A stretch of DNA of 31,997 bases from JAOPZW01 sp034664395 (lineage in GTDB: Bacteria; Actinomycetota; Thermoleophilia; Solirubrobacterales; Solirubrobacteraceae): the NCBI GenBank assembly GCA_034664395.1, contig JAXDHQ010000236.1, positions 1-31,997 of the forward strand, in the 5' to 3' direction. The translations under genes were made by a program, and so were the position numbers. Numbering within the stretch: position 1 is the first letter of the stretch; each line of letters begins with the position of its first letter. This document shows positions 7,883 to 17,103 of this stretch, one piece after another. The notes under the pieces are model-generated. The model was not told the DNA's origin, made no database searches, and was given only the letters and a program-made list of their open reading frames with translations.

Positions 7883-9013
7883 CTACTTCGGCAGCCGCGG
7901 CGCGATGATCCGGTAGGCCTTCAGCCCCAGGCCCAGGCGCTCGCGGTCCTCGCTGAGCATCGGGTCCAGCCCCGTGAGCTCCTTCACGCGCTCCAGGCGG
8001 TAGGCGACCGTGTGGCGGTGGGCGTAGATCGCGGCCGCCGTCGCGTTCATGTTGCAGTTCTGGTCGAGGTAGGACTCGAGCGTGCCCACGAGGTCGGTCC
8101 GGTACTGGTCGTCGTAGCGGACGATCGCGGCGACCGTGTCCTCGTAGAACGAGCGCACCTCCTCGGGGTGCGAGGCGAGCACGCGGAAGAGCAGGCGATA
8201 GGTCCCGGTGCCGATCTGGTCGTGGGCGATCGGCCCGTCGGACACGCTGAGGACGTCGAGCACGAGCTCGGCCTCCTGGATCGCGCGGGCGAGCTCGGCC
8301 GGGTCGACGTAGAAGCTCGACAGCCCGACCGTGCCGTGCTGGCGCAGGCGCGTGGCCAACCGCCGCGCGCGCTCGAGCGTCTGCTCGGGCGCGTCGTCGC
8401 CGCAGACCGCGGGCAGCAGCGCGTACACGCGCCCGTCCATGTGCTGGGCCAGGGCGCCCGGGTGGTCCTCGGCGATCGTGGCCAGGACGTGGCGCGGGCG
8501 ATCGCTGGTGAGCTGCGCGCACAGCACGACCGCGCCGCGCGACAGGTCGCAGCCCAGGCGCCCGGCGCGGCGGACGATGTCGCGCGGATCGAGGTCGGGC
8601 CGCGAGCGCACGTCCTCCAGGAACGAGCCGCGCAGGTTCTGCTCGACCTCCTCCTTGGCCTCCTCGACCGCGACCTCGGTCAGCGACGCGACCGCGGCCA
8701 GGTGCAGGAACTCGGCCGCCTCCGCAGTGCCTTCGCCGAGCATGAGGACGGCTCCCACCACCTCGTCGCCCGAGGCGATCGGAACCTCGGCGACCACCAC
8801 CGGCGGCACCTGCGCCGGGCGGTCCTTCACCCGATCGGCCACGTAGCGGCGCAGCGTCGCGTCGGCCTCGTCGCCCAGCGCCGGCGCGGCCGCGGCCGCG
8901 CCCAGGCGCGGGATCACGATCGCCACCGGCGCCCCCGCCGCGTCCGCGGCGAGCTCGGCCACCCGCGCCAGCCCGTCGCCGCCCAGGACGGCGTCGAGCA
9001 TCTGCAGGTGCAC
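7883..9013 (-). CDS. PucR/CdaR-family transcriptional regulator
   Basis: About 376 residues. The C-terminus is the PucR helix-turn-helix: LESYLDQNCNMNATAAAIYA, then HRHTVAYRLERVKELTGLDP. The middle resembles the CdaR GGDEF-like domain (SSFYVDPAELARAIQEAELV). The N-terminal 150 residues, with TEVAVEEAKEEVEQNLRGSF, look like a GAF-type sensor followed by a helical linker. Such proteins activate purine or sugar-diacid catabolism and other amine or nitrogen pathways. Here it lies 86 nt downstream of glnB on the same strand, so a role in nitrogen control is a reasonable guess. The start is uncertain: GTG 9013 is used, but ATG 9001 is also possible. The longer open frame upstream overlaps glnB and is rejected. 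Confidence 0.85.
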   Translation of the reverse strand: MHLQMLDAVLGGDGLARVAELAADAAGAPVAIVIPRLGAAAAAPALGDEADATLRRYVADRVKDRPAQVPPVVVAEVPIASGDEVVGAVLMLGEGTAEAAEFLHLAAVASLTEVAVEEAKEEVEQNLRGSFLEDVRSRPDLDPRDIVRRAGRLGCDLSRGAVVLCAQLTSDRPRHVLATIAEDHPGALAQHMDGRVYALLPAVCGDDAPEQTLERARRLATRLRQHGTVGLSSFYVDPAELARAIQEAELVLDVLSVSDGPIAHDQIGTGTYRLLFRVLASHPEEVRSFYEDTVAAIVRYDDQYRTDLVGTLESYLDQNCNMNATAAAIYAHRHTVAYRLERVKELTGLDPMLSEDRERLGLGLKAYRIIAPRLPK

Positions 9014-9099
9014 CCCCCGCAGTCGCGCGACCAGCGGCCCGCCGCCACTCCGGGCGGCGGGCTCGTTGTGTGATCCCGCCGCCCCGAGCACCGGAGTCC

Positions 9100-9471
9100 T
9101 CAGGTGGTGGCGGCGGCCGGGTCCGGGTGGGCCTGGAGAACCTCTTCGCCAGACTCGCCGGTGCGGACGCGATAGCTCTCCTCCACCGGCAGCACGAACA
9201 CCTTGCCGTCCCCCACGGCACCGGTGCGCGCGTGCTTGAGGATCGTGTCGACGATCGTCTGCACGTCGCGGTCCGCGACCACGCACTCGAGCTTGATCTT
9301 GGGCCGCAGGTAGTTGGTCAGCTCCGCACCGCGATAGCGCTCGGTGATCCCCTTCTGACGCCCGGAGCCCTTCACTTCGCTGATGCTGAGCGACGGAAAG
9401 CCCAGGCTCAGCAGCTCCATGCGGATGGGCTCGAACGCCTCGTGGCGGATGAAGGCCTCGACCTTCTTCAC
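9100..9471 (-). CDS. glnB: PII nitrogen-regulatory protein, Tyr51 replaced by Leu
   Basis: A 123-residue PII signal protein that senses ATP/ADP and 2-oxoglutarate and binds targets such as AmtB through its T-loop. The T-loop reads GSGRQKGITERYRGAEL followed by TNYLRPK (residues 35-58). Counting from the initiator, position 51 is Leu, not the Tyr that is uridylylated in proteobacteria or adenylylated in actinobacteria; Tyr46 and Tyr54 are nearby. The C-terminal motif TGAVGDGKVFVLPVEESYRV is canonical for nucleotide binding. A short extra tail follows. The GTG start overlaps the amtB stop (GTGA) and has a near-perfect AAGGAGGTGA Shine-Dalgarno at 9476-9485. Whether it is glnB or glnK is a naming choice; linkage to amtB suggests the GlnK role. 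Confidence 0.93.
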   Translation of the reverse strand: MKKVEAFIRHEAFEPIRMELLSLGFPSLSISEVKGSGRQKGITERYRGAELTNYLRPKIKLECVVADRDVQTIVDTILKHARTGAVGDGKVFVLPVEESYRVRTGESGEEVLQAHPDPAAATT

Positions 9472-10940
9472 GCCGTCACCTCCTTCGGGGTTGAGATGGT
9501 GTCCGGCACGTGGCCGCCGTGGGCCGCGGCCGGCCTGGCACCGTAGCCCACGAGCTCCGGAGCCGGGATGAACTGCTCCGGGTAGCCGTACATGCCGTGC
9601 TCGGAGATGTCGAGCCCGGCCTCCTCCTCGTCGGCGGAGACGCGCATGCCGTAGACCCTCTTGATCGCCCAGAAGGTGACCCAGCTCGCCGCGAAGACGA
9701 ACGCGAACACGGTCACCACGCCGAGCGCCTGGCGCCCGAGCTGGTCGAACGAGCCGTTGTAGAGGATCCCGCCCTTGCCGACCGCGTTGAACGCCGCCAG
9801 CTTGGGGTCGGTGAAGATCCCGCAGGAGAGCGTGCCCCAGATGCCGGCCAGGCCGTGCGCCGACAGGGCGCCGACGGGGTCGTCGATGTACTTGTCGATG
9901 GCGTAGACGCCGAGGACGACGATGACGCCCGCGACCGCACCGATCGCCACGCCGGCCCACGGCTCGACGTAGCCCGACGGCGCCGTGATCGCGACCAGCG
10001 CGGCGATGGCGCCGTTGCCGGCCATGCCGATGTCGATCGCCTTCGTCCTCCAGTACGCCGTCGCCACCGCGCCGAGGACGCCCGCGGCCGCCGCGATGTT
10101 CGTCACGAGCAGGACCTCGGTGAAGCGCCCGTCCAGGGCGTTGAGCGTCGAGCCCGGGTTGAAGCCGAACCAGCCCAGCCACAGGATCAGCACGCCGAGG
10201 CCGAACAGCGGCATGTTGTGACCGGGGATCGCCCGCGGCTTGCCGTCGGAGTCGTACTTGCCGCGCCGCGCGCCGAGGTGGAGCACCGCCGCCAGCGCGC
10301 CGGTCGCGCCGATGAGGTGGACCGCCGTCGAGCCGGCGAAGTCCTGCATGCCGACCCGCACCTGCAGCCAGCCGCCGCCGAAGACCCAGCCCGACGCGAT
10401 CGGGTAGATCAGCGCGCTGAAGACGACCCCGTACAGGATGTAGACGCCGAACTTGATGCGCTCGAGCGTCGTGCCCCACACGATCGCCAGCGAGACGGCG
10501 CAGAAGACGAACTGGAACCACCACTTGGCCTCGACCGTGGCGTCCGAGAGGCCCATGATCGGGAAGGCCTTCTGCGGGTCGCCGAAGTTGATCAGGAAGA
10601 AGCCGTGGGTCCCGATGACGTGCCCGAGCGGCCCGCCGAAGGCGAAGGCGAAGCCGACCGCCCAGTAGCAGATGGAGGCGATCGAGAAGTTCGTGAGGAT
10701 CTTCGCCACCACGGTGCCGGCGTTCTTGCCGCGCGAGAAGCCGATCTCCAGGAAGGCGAAGCCCGCCTGCATGAACATGACCAGGCAGCCGGCGACGATC
10801 ACCCAGAGCGAGTTGATCCCCACCGAGTCCGGGAGCACGCCCTTGCCGGCGGCGTCGAAGGTGTCGGCCATGGCGGCGGCGGGCGCCACCAGCAAGGCCA
10901 TGAGCCCGAGCCCCAATGCTCGGGCGGTGCACGAACGCAT
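9468..10940 (-). CDS. amtB: Ammonium transporter AmtB
   Basis: A 490-residue Amt/MEP/Rh channel. An N-terminal signal peptide (ALGLGLMALLVAPAAAMA) precedes the mature domain, as in E. coli AmtB. Eleven or so helices follow. The paired pore histidines are visible: FAGSTAVHLIGATGAL (His168-like) and LSAHGLAGIWGTLSCGIF (His318-like). NMPLFGLGVLILWLGWFGFN and AGNGAIAALVAITAPSGYV are also family motifs. A GGAGGA Shine-Dalgarno lies six bases before ATG 10940. The stop overlaps the glnB start, so channel and PII are coupled, the standard AmtB-GlnK pair. It is divergent from glutamine synthetase. Confidence 0.95.
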   Translation of the reverse strand: MRSCTARALGLGLMALLVAPAAAMADTFDAAGKGVLPDSVGINSLWVIVAGCLVMFMQAGFAFLEIGFSRGKNAGTVVAKILTNFSIASICYWAVGFAFAFGGPLGHVIGTHGFFLINFGDPQKAFPIMGLSDATVEAKWWFQFVFCAVSLAIVWGTTLERIKFGVYILYGVVFSALIYPIASGWVFGGGWLQVRVGMQDFAGSTAVHLIGATGALAAVLHLGARRGKYDSDGKPRAIPGHNMPLFGLGVLILWLGWFGFNPGSTLNALDGRFTEVLLVTNIAAAAGVLGAVATAYWRTKAIDIGMAGNGAIAALVAITAPSGYVEPWAGVAIGAVAGVIVVLGVYAIDKYIDDPVGALSAHGLAGIWGTLSCGIFTDPKLAAFNAVGKGGILYNGSFDQLGRQALGVVTVFAFVFAASWVTFWAIKRVYGMRVSADEEEAGLDISEHGMYGYPEQFIPAPELVGYGARPAAAHGGHVPDTISTPKEVTA

Positions 10941-10996
10941 CGTCGGTCCTCCTCTGTCGAGTGCCTGTCGCAGTCTGGGCACCGGCGGCGACCGAG

Positions 10997-11081
10997 TCTT
11001 TCGCCTCATGTCGAAAGATCGAATGGGACGTTTCGCCCTGCGGTCGATCTTTGCCGGACGTTGCGTCCACCAGGGCGAAAC
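10997..11081. promoter_or_regulatory. Inverted-repeat cluster in the amtB/glnA divergent region
   Basis: Three overlapping perfect inverted repeats occur in 85 bases. TCTTTCG (10997-11003) pairs with CGAAAGA (11012-11018), spacer 8. AAAGATCGA (11014-11022) pairs with TCGATCTTT (11044-11052), spacer 21. GTTTCGCCCTG (11030-11040) pairs with CAGGGCGAAAC (11071-11081), spacer 30. The half-site TTTCG/CGAAA recurs four times. Position between two nitrogen operons suggests operators of a nitrogen regulator; the regulator is not identified. Alternative RNA hairpins in the glnA or amtB leader are possible. A 10-bp palindrome CGTACGTACG also lies in the glnA leader (11151-11160). Confidence 0.55.
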
Positions 11082-11195
11082 CGACCTCGCGATTCTTCGA
11101 CGGGTGGATAAGGTTGCCCCGCCGCCGCCCCCGTAGGCTCACCCTGCGTTCGTACGTACGCGATCAGAGCCCCAGACAGGAGACCCGACCCGCCC

Positions 11196-13343
<2,148 letters not shown>

Positions 13344-13370
13344 CGTCTAGCTACAGCCTGCTAGATCACG

Positions 13371-13395
13371 AAAGCCCTGCTAACGCGGGGCTTTT
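13371..13395 (+). terminator. Rho-independent-type terminator after glnA
   Basis: Stem AAAGCCCTGC (13371-13380), loop TAAC, stem GCGGGGCTTT (13385-13394) with one T-G wobble, then a short T stretch. It begins 27 nt after the glnA stop codon. Nine bases on each side of the stem are identical to the terminator at 16941-16966. Confidence 0.75.
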
Positions 13396-13460
13396 GTGCG
13401 TCTAGGGAGGCTCCGTTCCCCCGCTTGGCAGCGCAACATGGCAGCACTGGGCCTGTAGAC

Positions 13461-13476
13461 ACACCCCCCGGGGTGT
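13461..13476. repeat. Short palindrome upstream of the DUF3800 gene
   Basis: ACACCCC, CC, GGGGTGT: a 7-bp perfect inverted repeat with a 2-nt centre. It lies 100 nt upstream of the DUF3800 start codon. It could be an operator; no promoter hexamers of quality were recognised around it (a TTGACT at 13489-13494 lacks a good -10). Confidence 0.35.
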
Positions 13477-13575
13477 TCCTGTTGGGCCTTGACTTCGGGC
13501 GGTCGGGGCCGGATGTACCGCTTCGTGCCTGAGATAGGCGTGCCACGGTCGTGCGCCTTCACGTGAGCGTGCAGG

Positions 13576-14427
13576 ATGGCCCCGCGCGGCAAGCGGTGCG
13601 ACCATCACAACGTGGACCTGTTCGTCCTGGACGACGCGCTGCGCTCGAAGCCCGAGCGGGCGGGCATGGGTCCGCTCTACGCGGTCGGCGGCCTGTACAT
13701 CCCCAGCGCGCAGGTAGGCGGCCTTGAGCGTGGCCTCGATGAGCTGTGCGCAGAGTTCGAGTTCCCGCCCGGCGAGGAGTTCAAGTGGTCGCCCGGCCGC
13801 GAGCTGTGGATGCGGGAGGGCTTGAAGGAAGCCAAGCGACGGACCTTCTACCTGCGGGCGCTAGAGCTGGCACAGGCCGCCGAGGCGAAGGCGCTCGTCG
13901 TCATCGCGGACGGCAACAAGGGACGTGCCACCTCGCCCACGGTCTCGCCGGAAGAGGACGTGGTGACCATGTTCCTTGAGCGCGCCCACAATCACCTACA
14001 GGGCACGGACACCGAGGCATTGGTCCTGACCGATCGCCCGGGCGGAGTACGTGAGGACGAGAACAAGTTCCTGGCGAGCTGCCTTGCAACGATGCGCCAC
14101 GGCACCAAATACGTACTGCCGACGCGTCTGACGCTGGTGGTCGCCACGCAATCGCGTCTCGTGCGTCTCTTGCAGCTCGCCGACGTGGTGGTGTCGAGCA
14201 CGCTCGCCCGTGTCGGAGGCGAGCCGACCTACGCCCCGCCCGTCTTCGAGGCGGTCAAGCCGATGATCCGGGTGGGCGGAGGCTGGGGTCTGAAGATCCA
14301 CCCGGACTTCCGCTACATGAACCTGTACCACTGGCTCTTGGGCGAGGATGCGTGGATCTCACGCCAGCGCTACGCCGCGCTGCCAGCCAAGGGCCGGGCG
14401 TACGCAGAGTCTCCCGATCACCCCTAG
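13576..14427 (+). CDS. DUF3800-domain protein
   Basis: A 283-residue protein resembling DUF3800 proteins, which are common in phages and genomic islands and have been suggested to have an RNase H-like fold. Visible family features are the N-terminal strand VDLFVLDDALRS (Asp19, Asp20), YAVGGLYIP, FKWSPGRELW, the second strand ALVVIADGN (Asp112), ALVLTDRPGG (Asp153) and the C-terminal LVRLLQLADVVVSS (Asp203). These acidic residues at strand ends would suit a metal-dependent nuclease, but no activity is established for this protein. ATG 13576 is preceded by a GCAGG. It is alone on its strand, with the glnA terminator upstream. Function in the element is unknown. Confidence 0.75.
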   Translation: MAPRGKRCDHHNVDLFVLDDALRSKPERAGMGPLYAVGGLYIPSAQVGGLERGLDELCAEFEFPPGEEFKWSPGRELWMREGLKEAKRRTFYLRALELAQAAEAKALVVIADGNKGRATSPTVSPEEDVVTMFLERAHNHLQGTDTEALVLTDRPGGVREDENKFLASCLATMRHGTKYVLPTRLTLVVATQSRLVRLLQLADVVVSSTLARVGGEPTYAPPVFEAVKPMIRVGGGWGLKIHPDFRYMNLYHWLLGEDAWISRQRYAALPAKGRAYAESPDHP

Positions 14428-14513
14428 CCAAACCCCGTGCCAGAGCCAAAAATGCAGGGGTGTACATGCGCTCCGTGTTCGGCCTTCGCTCGGCCTGTGC
14501 GACGATTCGAGCC

Positions 14514-14674
14514 ATGCGGGACCTCGGCTACGAGCACACAGCGGCCTTCAAGATCGACCCTGCGCGCAAGCAAGCGCTGCGGGAGCTGGCCCACGCTCGG
14601 CAGATGAACTTCTCAGAGCTCATGCCGTGGCTGCGGCCCTGGCCCGGCCCCAACTTGGCAGCCCGCCCTTGTAA
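14514..14674 (+). pseudogene. Ribbon-helix-helix-like small protein, apparent frameshift
   Basis: From ATG 14514 the frame reads AAFKIDPARKQALRELAHAR then QMNFSELM, a typical ribbon-helix-helix (Arc/MetJ/CopG) pattern: basic strand, helix, turn, helix. At about 14624 the reading leaves this pattern, while the other frame continues naturally as AVAAALARPQLGSPPL and stops at 14674. One missing base would explain this; the joined product would be about 53 residues. In the unshifted frame the protein runs on to 14729 with an unlikely Arg/Pro/Cys-rich tail. RHH proteins of this size are often antitoxins or autoregulators. Identification is by pattern only. Confidence 0.4.
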
Positions 14675-14694
14675 CTACAGGGAGCTGTGTCCAG

Positions 14695-14922
14695 CTAGGC
14701 GGCCTTGCGAGCGCGCGCCTTCTCGATGAACGGATTGATCGTCCGCTCGACCTGCGGAGCCGGCGCGTCCTCGATGACGATCTCGATCGCCTCGTGGACC
14801 AAGGCGACCGGCGTCATTCCCTGAGCCTGCGCAACTGCCTTGAGCTGTGCGTAGTCGTCTGTAGATAGACGGAGGTGCAAGTGGTGCTCCGGCGCGAGCA
14901 GTTCTTCCACGGCCTCGCGCAC
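14695..14922 (-). CDS. Ribbon-helix-helix-like DNA-binding protein (antitoxin-like)
   Basis: A 75-residue protein. The core HLHLRLSTDDYAQLKAVAQA then QGMTPVALVHEAIEIVIED fits a ribbon-helix-helix fold: strand (about residues 14-19), helix (21-34), turn, helix (37-50). The basic tail ends KARARKAA. Start is GTG 14922; a 10-bp inverted repeat (14933-14964) directly upstream is a likely self-operator. No toxin-like partner lies next to it; the gene downstream on the same strand is absent, and the neighbour on the other strand is a broken RHH-like gene. It could be an orphan regulator of the island. Confidence 0.55.
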   Translation of the reverse strand: MREAVEELLAPEHHLHLRLSTDDYAQLKAVAQAQGMTPVALVHEAIEIVIEDAPAPQVERTINPFIEKARARKAA

Positions 14923-14932
14923 TCCAAAGGTC

Positions 14933-14964
14933 GCTCTTTGCGAGCGCGAATTCCCGCAAAGAGC
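14933..14964. promoter_or_regulatory. 10-bp inverted repeat, likely operator of the RHH gene
   Basis: GCTCTTTGCG (14933-14942) and CGCAAAGAGC (14955-14964) are perfect inverted copies with a 12-nt spacer. The repeat begins 10 bases upstream of the GTG start at 14922 on the minus strand. Position and symmetry suit autorepression by a dimeric RHH protein. A hairpin in the mRNA leader is the alternative. Confidence 0.5.
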
Positions 14965-15345
14965 AGACGGGCTTTACCGTCCGATCGAGGATCGAGCATG
15001 TAGCCACCACCGATCCCGCAACCCTGGGCACTTGCGCGGTAGGCAAGGGCACAGGGCCACGGAAACGGAGTCGGCGCCAAGGGCCGTTTTGTGATCGAGC
15101 CTAGGTCGTCGTGACAGCGCAGGCGAGGGGTCCGGTTTGCTCTGGCCAGCGACCGGGCCTCTCGCTCATCATCAAGGAACCGCCCTACCCGTAGACCCGT
15201 TCTCAGCCTCGGGCACCTTCGTAGGGTTTACGTCGTCAAGGGGTAGTTGTGTCATCGCGTCCGGACGGAATCGGCGTTGGCGAAACGCAAAATGCCTGCA
15301 AAACGGCCGGAAATTCTTGTCAAGAACTTTTCAGCTCGAAAGCCC
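14965..15345. other. Island spacer without a convincing gene
   Basis: About 380 bases. Open frames here show no family pattern. The stretch 15270-15330 is visibly A/T-richer than the surroundings and contains a 13-bp palindrome, TTCTTG-T-CAAGAA (15314-15326), possibly an operator or an element-replication/excision site. Nothing else was recognised. Confidence 0.4.
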
Positions 15346-15668
15346 TCACGGCGCTCCGGCAGCGAAGACGTAGATCGGGTCGGCCGGGATCACGTCGTCC
15401 ACGCGCTCCACGTTGCGGCCTGGCCGATGACCACGCTCGAACCACTGCGCCGTAGCTCGTCCGCCTCGCCGTGCTCAAGCGCCCACGCCTCGATCACGTC
15501 GAAGTGCGGCCTCAGGGCGTCGTCTCCGAGCACGGCCGCGCGCCTGACCATCCGGTGGCCCTCGCGCTCGGGATGCTTGGCCGACCGCTGCGAGAGGGCA
15601 GCTCGGATCTCGTCCTCGGTCATCGCTCGACCCTCGCCGCCGCTCAGATCCGCCGAGCGCGTAGTCAC
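15346..15668 (-). pseudogene. Hypothetical protein, apparent frameshift
   Basis: Start candidates are ATG 15623 (with a GGCGAGGG upstream) or GTG 15668. The first part reads MTEDEIRAALSQRSAKHP, REGHRMVRRAAVLGDDALR and HFDVIEAWALEHGE. In that frame the end (SSVVIGQAATWSAWTT, stop at 15390) looks like noise, while another frame continues sensibly as AQWFERGHRPGRNVERVDD, VIPADPIYVFAAGAP and stops at 15346. One lost base in a G-run near 15463-15468 would join them into about 92 residues (from ATG 15623). I do not recognise a family. The gene is divergent from the next hypothetical gene. Confidence 0.45.
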
Positions 15669-15680
15669 ACTCAGCTACCC

Positions 15681-16457
15681 GTGGCCGACCCCTCGCCCAA
15701 GCATCTGCAAGAGCACATCGACGCCCTCGCAGCGTTCCGCAGCGCCTACGACGCGTTCCTCGCAGACGAGGACGACGATGCGGCGCTGCGCGAAGCCGTC
15801 ACCAAGGCCATCCCGGCTGCCGATGTGGCGCTGATCGCCTCGGGCACCCCTCTGGCCGTCCGCGACGCTCCGCTGATGCCCTCGCCTCAGGAGTACCACG
15901 GCCTGCGCGAGGCGGCCTTCCTGCACGAGCAACCCGGCTTCCGAGACCTGCGGTACTTCGCCAATGCGCCCGAGCTGTACGAGCGGCTGCGAGACCACGT
16001 GGCGCTCGCCACGGCGACGCTCGAAGAGATGCAGCGCGCAGCGCAGGCCCGGCGTCGGCGCCCGACGTACTGGGCCGATCGGATCGTGCGCGGCCTACTG
16101 TCGATCCCCGCCTACATCGTCAGTCGGATCATGGGCACTAGACGAGCGGCCCGGCTACAAGCAGCACAAGCCCAAGCGCCGCAAGCTCGGGCGCGACGAG
16201 CTAGACCGTCTCATCGAAGCGGCCACCTCTCCGTGGCGCGAGATCATCGCCACGGCCGCAGCGTTGGGTACGCGCATAGGCCAGACGGTGGGCCTGTGCT
16301 GGCGCCACGTCGACTTCGAGACGGGCTTGATCGAGATCGAGCAGCAGGCCGACGCCAAGGCCGAGATCGCTCGCCTCAAGACCGAGACCGCGTACCGGCG
16401 GATCGAGGCGCCCGACTGGCTCATGTCGATGCTGGCCGCAGTGAAGCTCGCGTCTAG
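15681..16457 (+). CDS. Hypothetical protein, C-terminus fused into integrase DNA
   Basis: From GTG 15681 the frame encodes about 153 residues that look real: a helical, acidic N-terminus (LQEHIDALAAFRSAYDAFL), HGLREAAFLHEQPGFRDLRY, a helical stretch LRDHVALATATLEEMQRAAQ and one hydrophobic segment IVRGLLSIPAYIVSRIMG. At about 16139 the coding signal jumps to a different frame, that of the integrase; the remaining 105 residues of this frame are Arg/Ala-rich shadow. The gene therefore seems cut by a deletion or recombination that fused it to an integrase fragment. No family was recognised; one membrane segment is likely. Confidence 0.5.
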   Translation: MADPSPKHLQEHIDALAAFRSAYDAFLADEDDDAALREAVTKAIPAADVALIASGTPLAVRDAPLMPSPQEYHGLREAAFLHEQPGFRDLRYFANAPELYERLRDHVALATATLEEMQRAAQARRRRPTYWADRIVRGLLSIPAYIVSRIMGTRRAARLQAAQAQAPQARARRARPSHRSGHLSVARDHRHGRSVGYAHRPDGGPVLAPRRLRDGLDRDRAAGRRQGRDRSPQDRDRVPADRGARLAHVDAGRSEARV

Positions 16458-16913
16458 CTACAGCGCGCCCGACGATCTCGTCTTCTGCACGAGGACGGGC
16501 AAGCCCCATCGCCACGGCAACGTCCTCGGGCGTGGCCTGTATCCGGCGCTCAAGCGCGCGGGCCTGCCTCAGACGAGCTTCCACAGCCTGCGCCACTCGC
16601 ACGCCTCGCTGTGGATCAAGGACGGCGGCGACGTGATCACGCTGTCCAAGAGGCTCGGGCACGCGACGCCGCAGGTGACCATGAGCACCTACGCCGACGA
16701 CATCGAGAGGCCAACGACAACGCGATCCGCAGGGCGCGCGTCAACGCCCTGTTCGAGGGCACGGGGATGGCAGCGCGCCTGGCAGCCTCAGACGGCAGCG
16801 TCCCGCAGCAGACCGCAGAGTCGACAGGCGGCGAGATCCTGTCTCTGGCGGCAGCGCGTAGCGGGGAGAAGCACGCCGCAGTAGCCTCGGGCCAATCATC
16901 AAGTAGGGGCTAG
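16139..16913 (+). pseudogene. Tyrosine recombinase/phage integrase, N-truncated and frameshifted
   Basis: The catalytic domain is nearly complete: KLGRDELDRLIEAA, first Arg in AALGTRIGQTVGLCWRHVDF, Lys in the hairpin RLKTETAYRRIE, FHSLRHSHASLWI (H-x-x-R), RLGHATPQVTMSTYAD (His and the nucleophilic Tyr). Thus all six R-K-H-R-H-Y residues are present. The N-terminal arm/core-binding domain is missing; sequence before 16139 belongs to another gene, and there is no own start codon. After the Tyr the frame is lost: a one-base deletion near 16707 (GAGGAGG to GAGAGG) shifts the proper tail, which reads EANDNAIRRARVNALFEG to the stop at 16913. It abuts the right boundary repeat. Once probably drove insertion at the glnA 3' end; now likely inactive. 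Confidence 0.8.
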
Positions 16914-16914
16914 C
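16896..16914 (+). repeat. Right boundary repeat (attR candidate)
   Basis: TCATCAAGTAG, then GGG, then CTAGC; 17 of 19 bases match the end of glnA at 13333-13351. It overlaps the last codons of the integrase tail, as attachment sites often do. Confidence 0.5.
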
Positions 16915-16939
16915 CGATATACAGCTAGGACACAGAAGC

Positions 16940-16967
16940 CAGAAGCCCTGCACATGCGGGGCTTCTG
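16940..16967. terminator. Strong hairpin terminator at the right island border
   Basis: A 12-bp stem CAGAAGCCCTGC (16940-16951), loop ACAT, GCGGGGCTTCTG (16956-16967) with one T-G wobble. The inner stem AAGCCCTGC/GCGGGGCTT is identical to the one after glnA, the loop differs. There is no T-run. It may be the original or a second copy of the glnA terminator. Confidence 0.65.
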
Positions 16968-17103
16968 TCGTTCACGGCCTGGCTCGAATCCCGACAGGTG
17001 CTCGACCGACGTCGTTGATCGCTCAACGTTCTGTAGCGATGAAGGTCGGTCATCGGTCCAGGCGGTCGAAGGTCCGGGCGTGTTGGTGCCGAGAAACGGC
17101 GCA

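Larger units (their letters stand above)
13344..16906. mobile_element. Decayed integrative island inserted at the glnA 3' end
   Basis: About 3.6 kb between the imperfect direct repeats at 13333-13351 and 16896-16914. It carries a DUF3800 gene, two ribbon-helix-helix-like genes, two hypothetical genes and, next to the right repeat, a tyrosine-recombinase catalytic domain. Genes are short, on both strands, partly broken, and the spacers (for example 15200-15340) contain more A/T than the rest of the window. This is the usual layout of an integrase-driven element: integrase gene beside one attachment site, insertion restoring the 3' end of the host gene. The integrase lacks its N-terminal domain, so the element is probably immobile now. 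Exact limits are inferred from the repeats. Confidence 0.55.

Noticed and set aside
16975..17000. tRNA T-arm-like sequence GGCTCGAATCCCG beside the island border
   Set aside because: The expected 5-bp T-stem does not form and no acceptor, D or anticodon arms can be drawn around it. Not called a tRNA or tRNA fragment.
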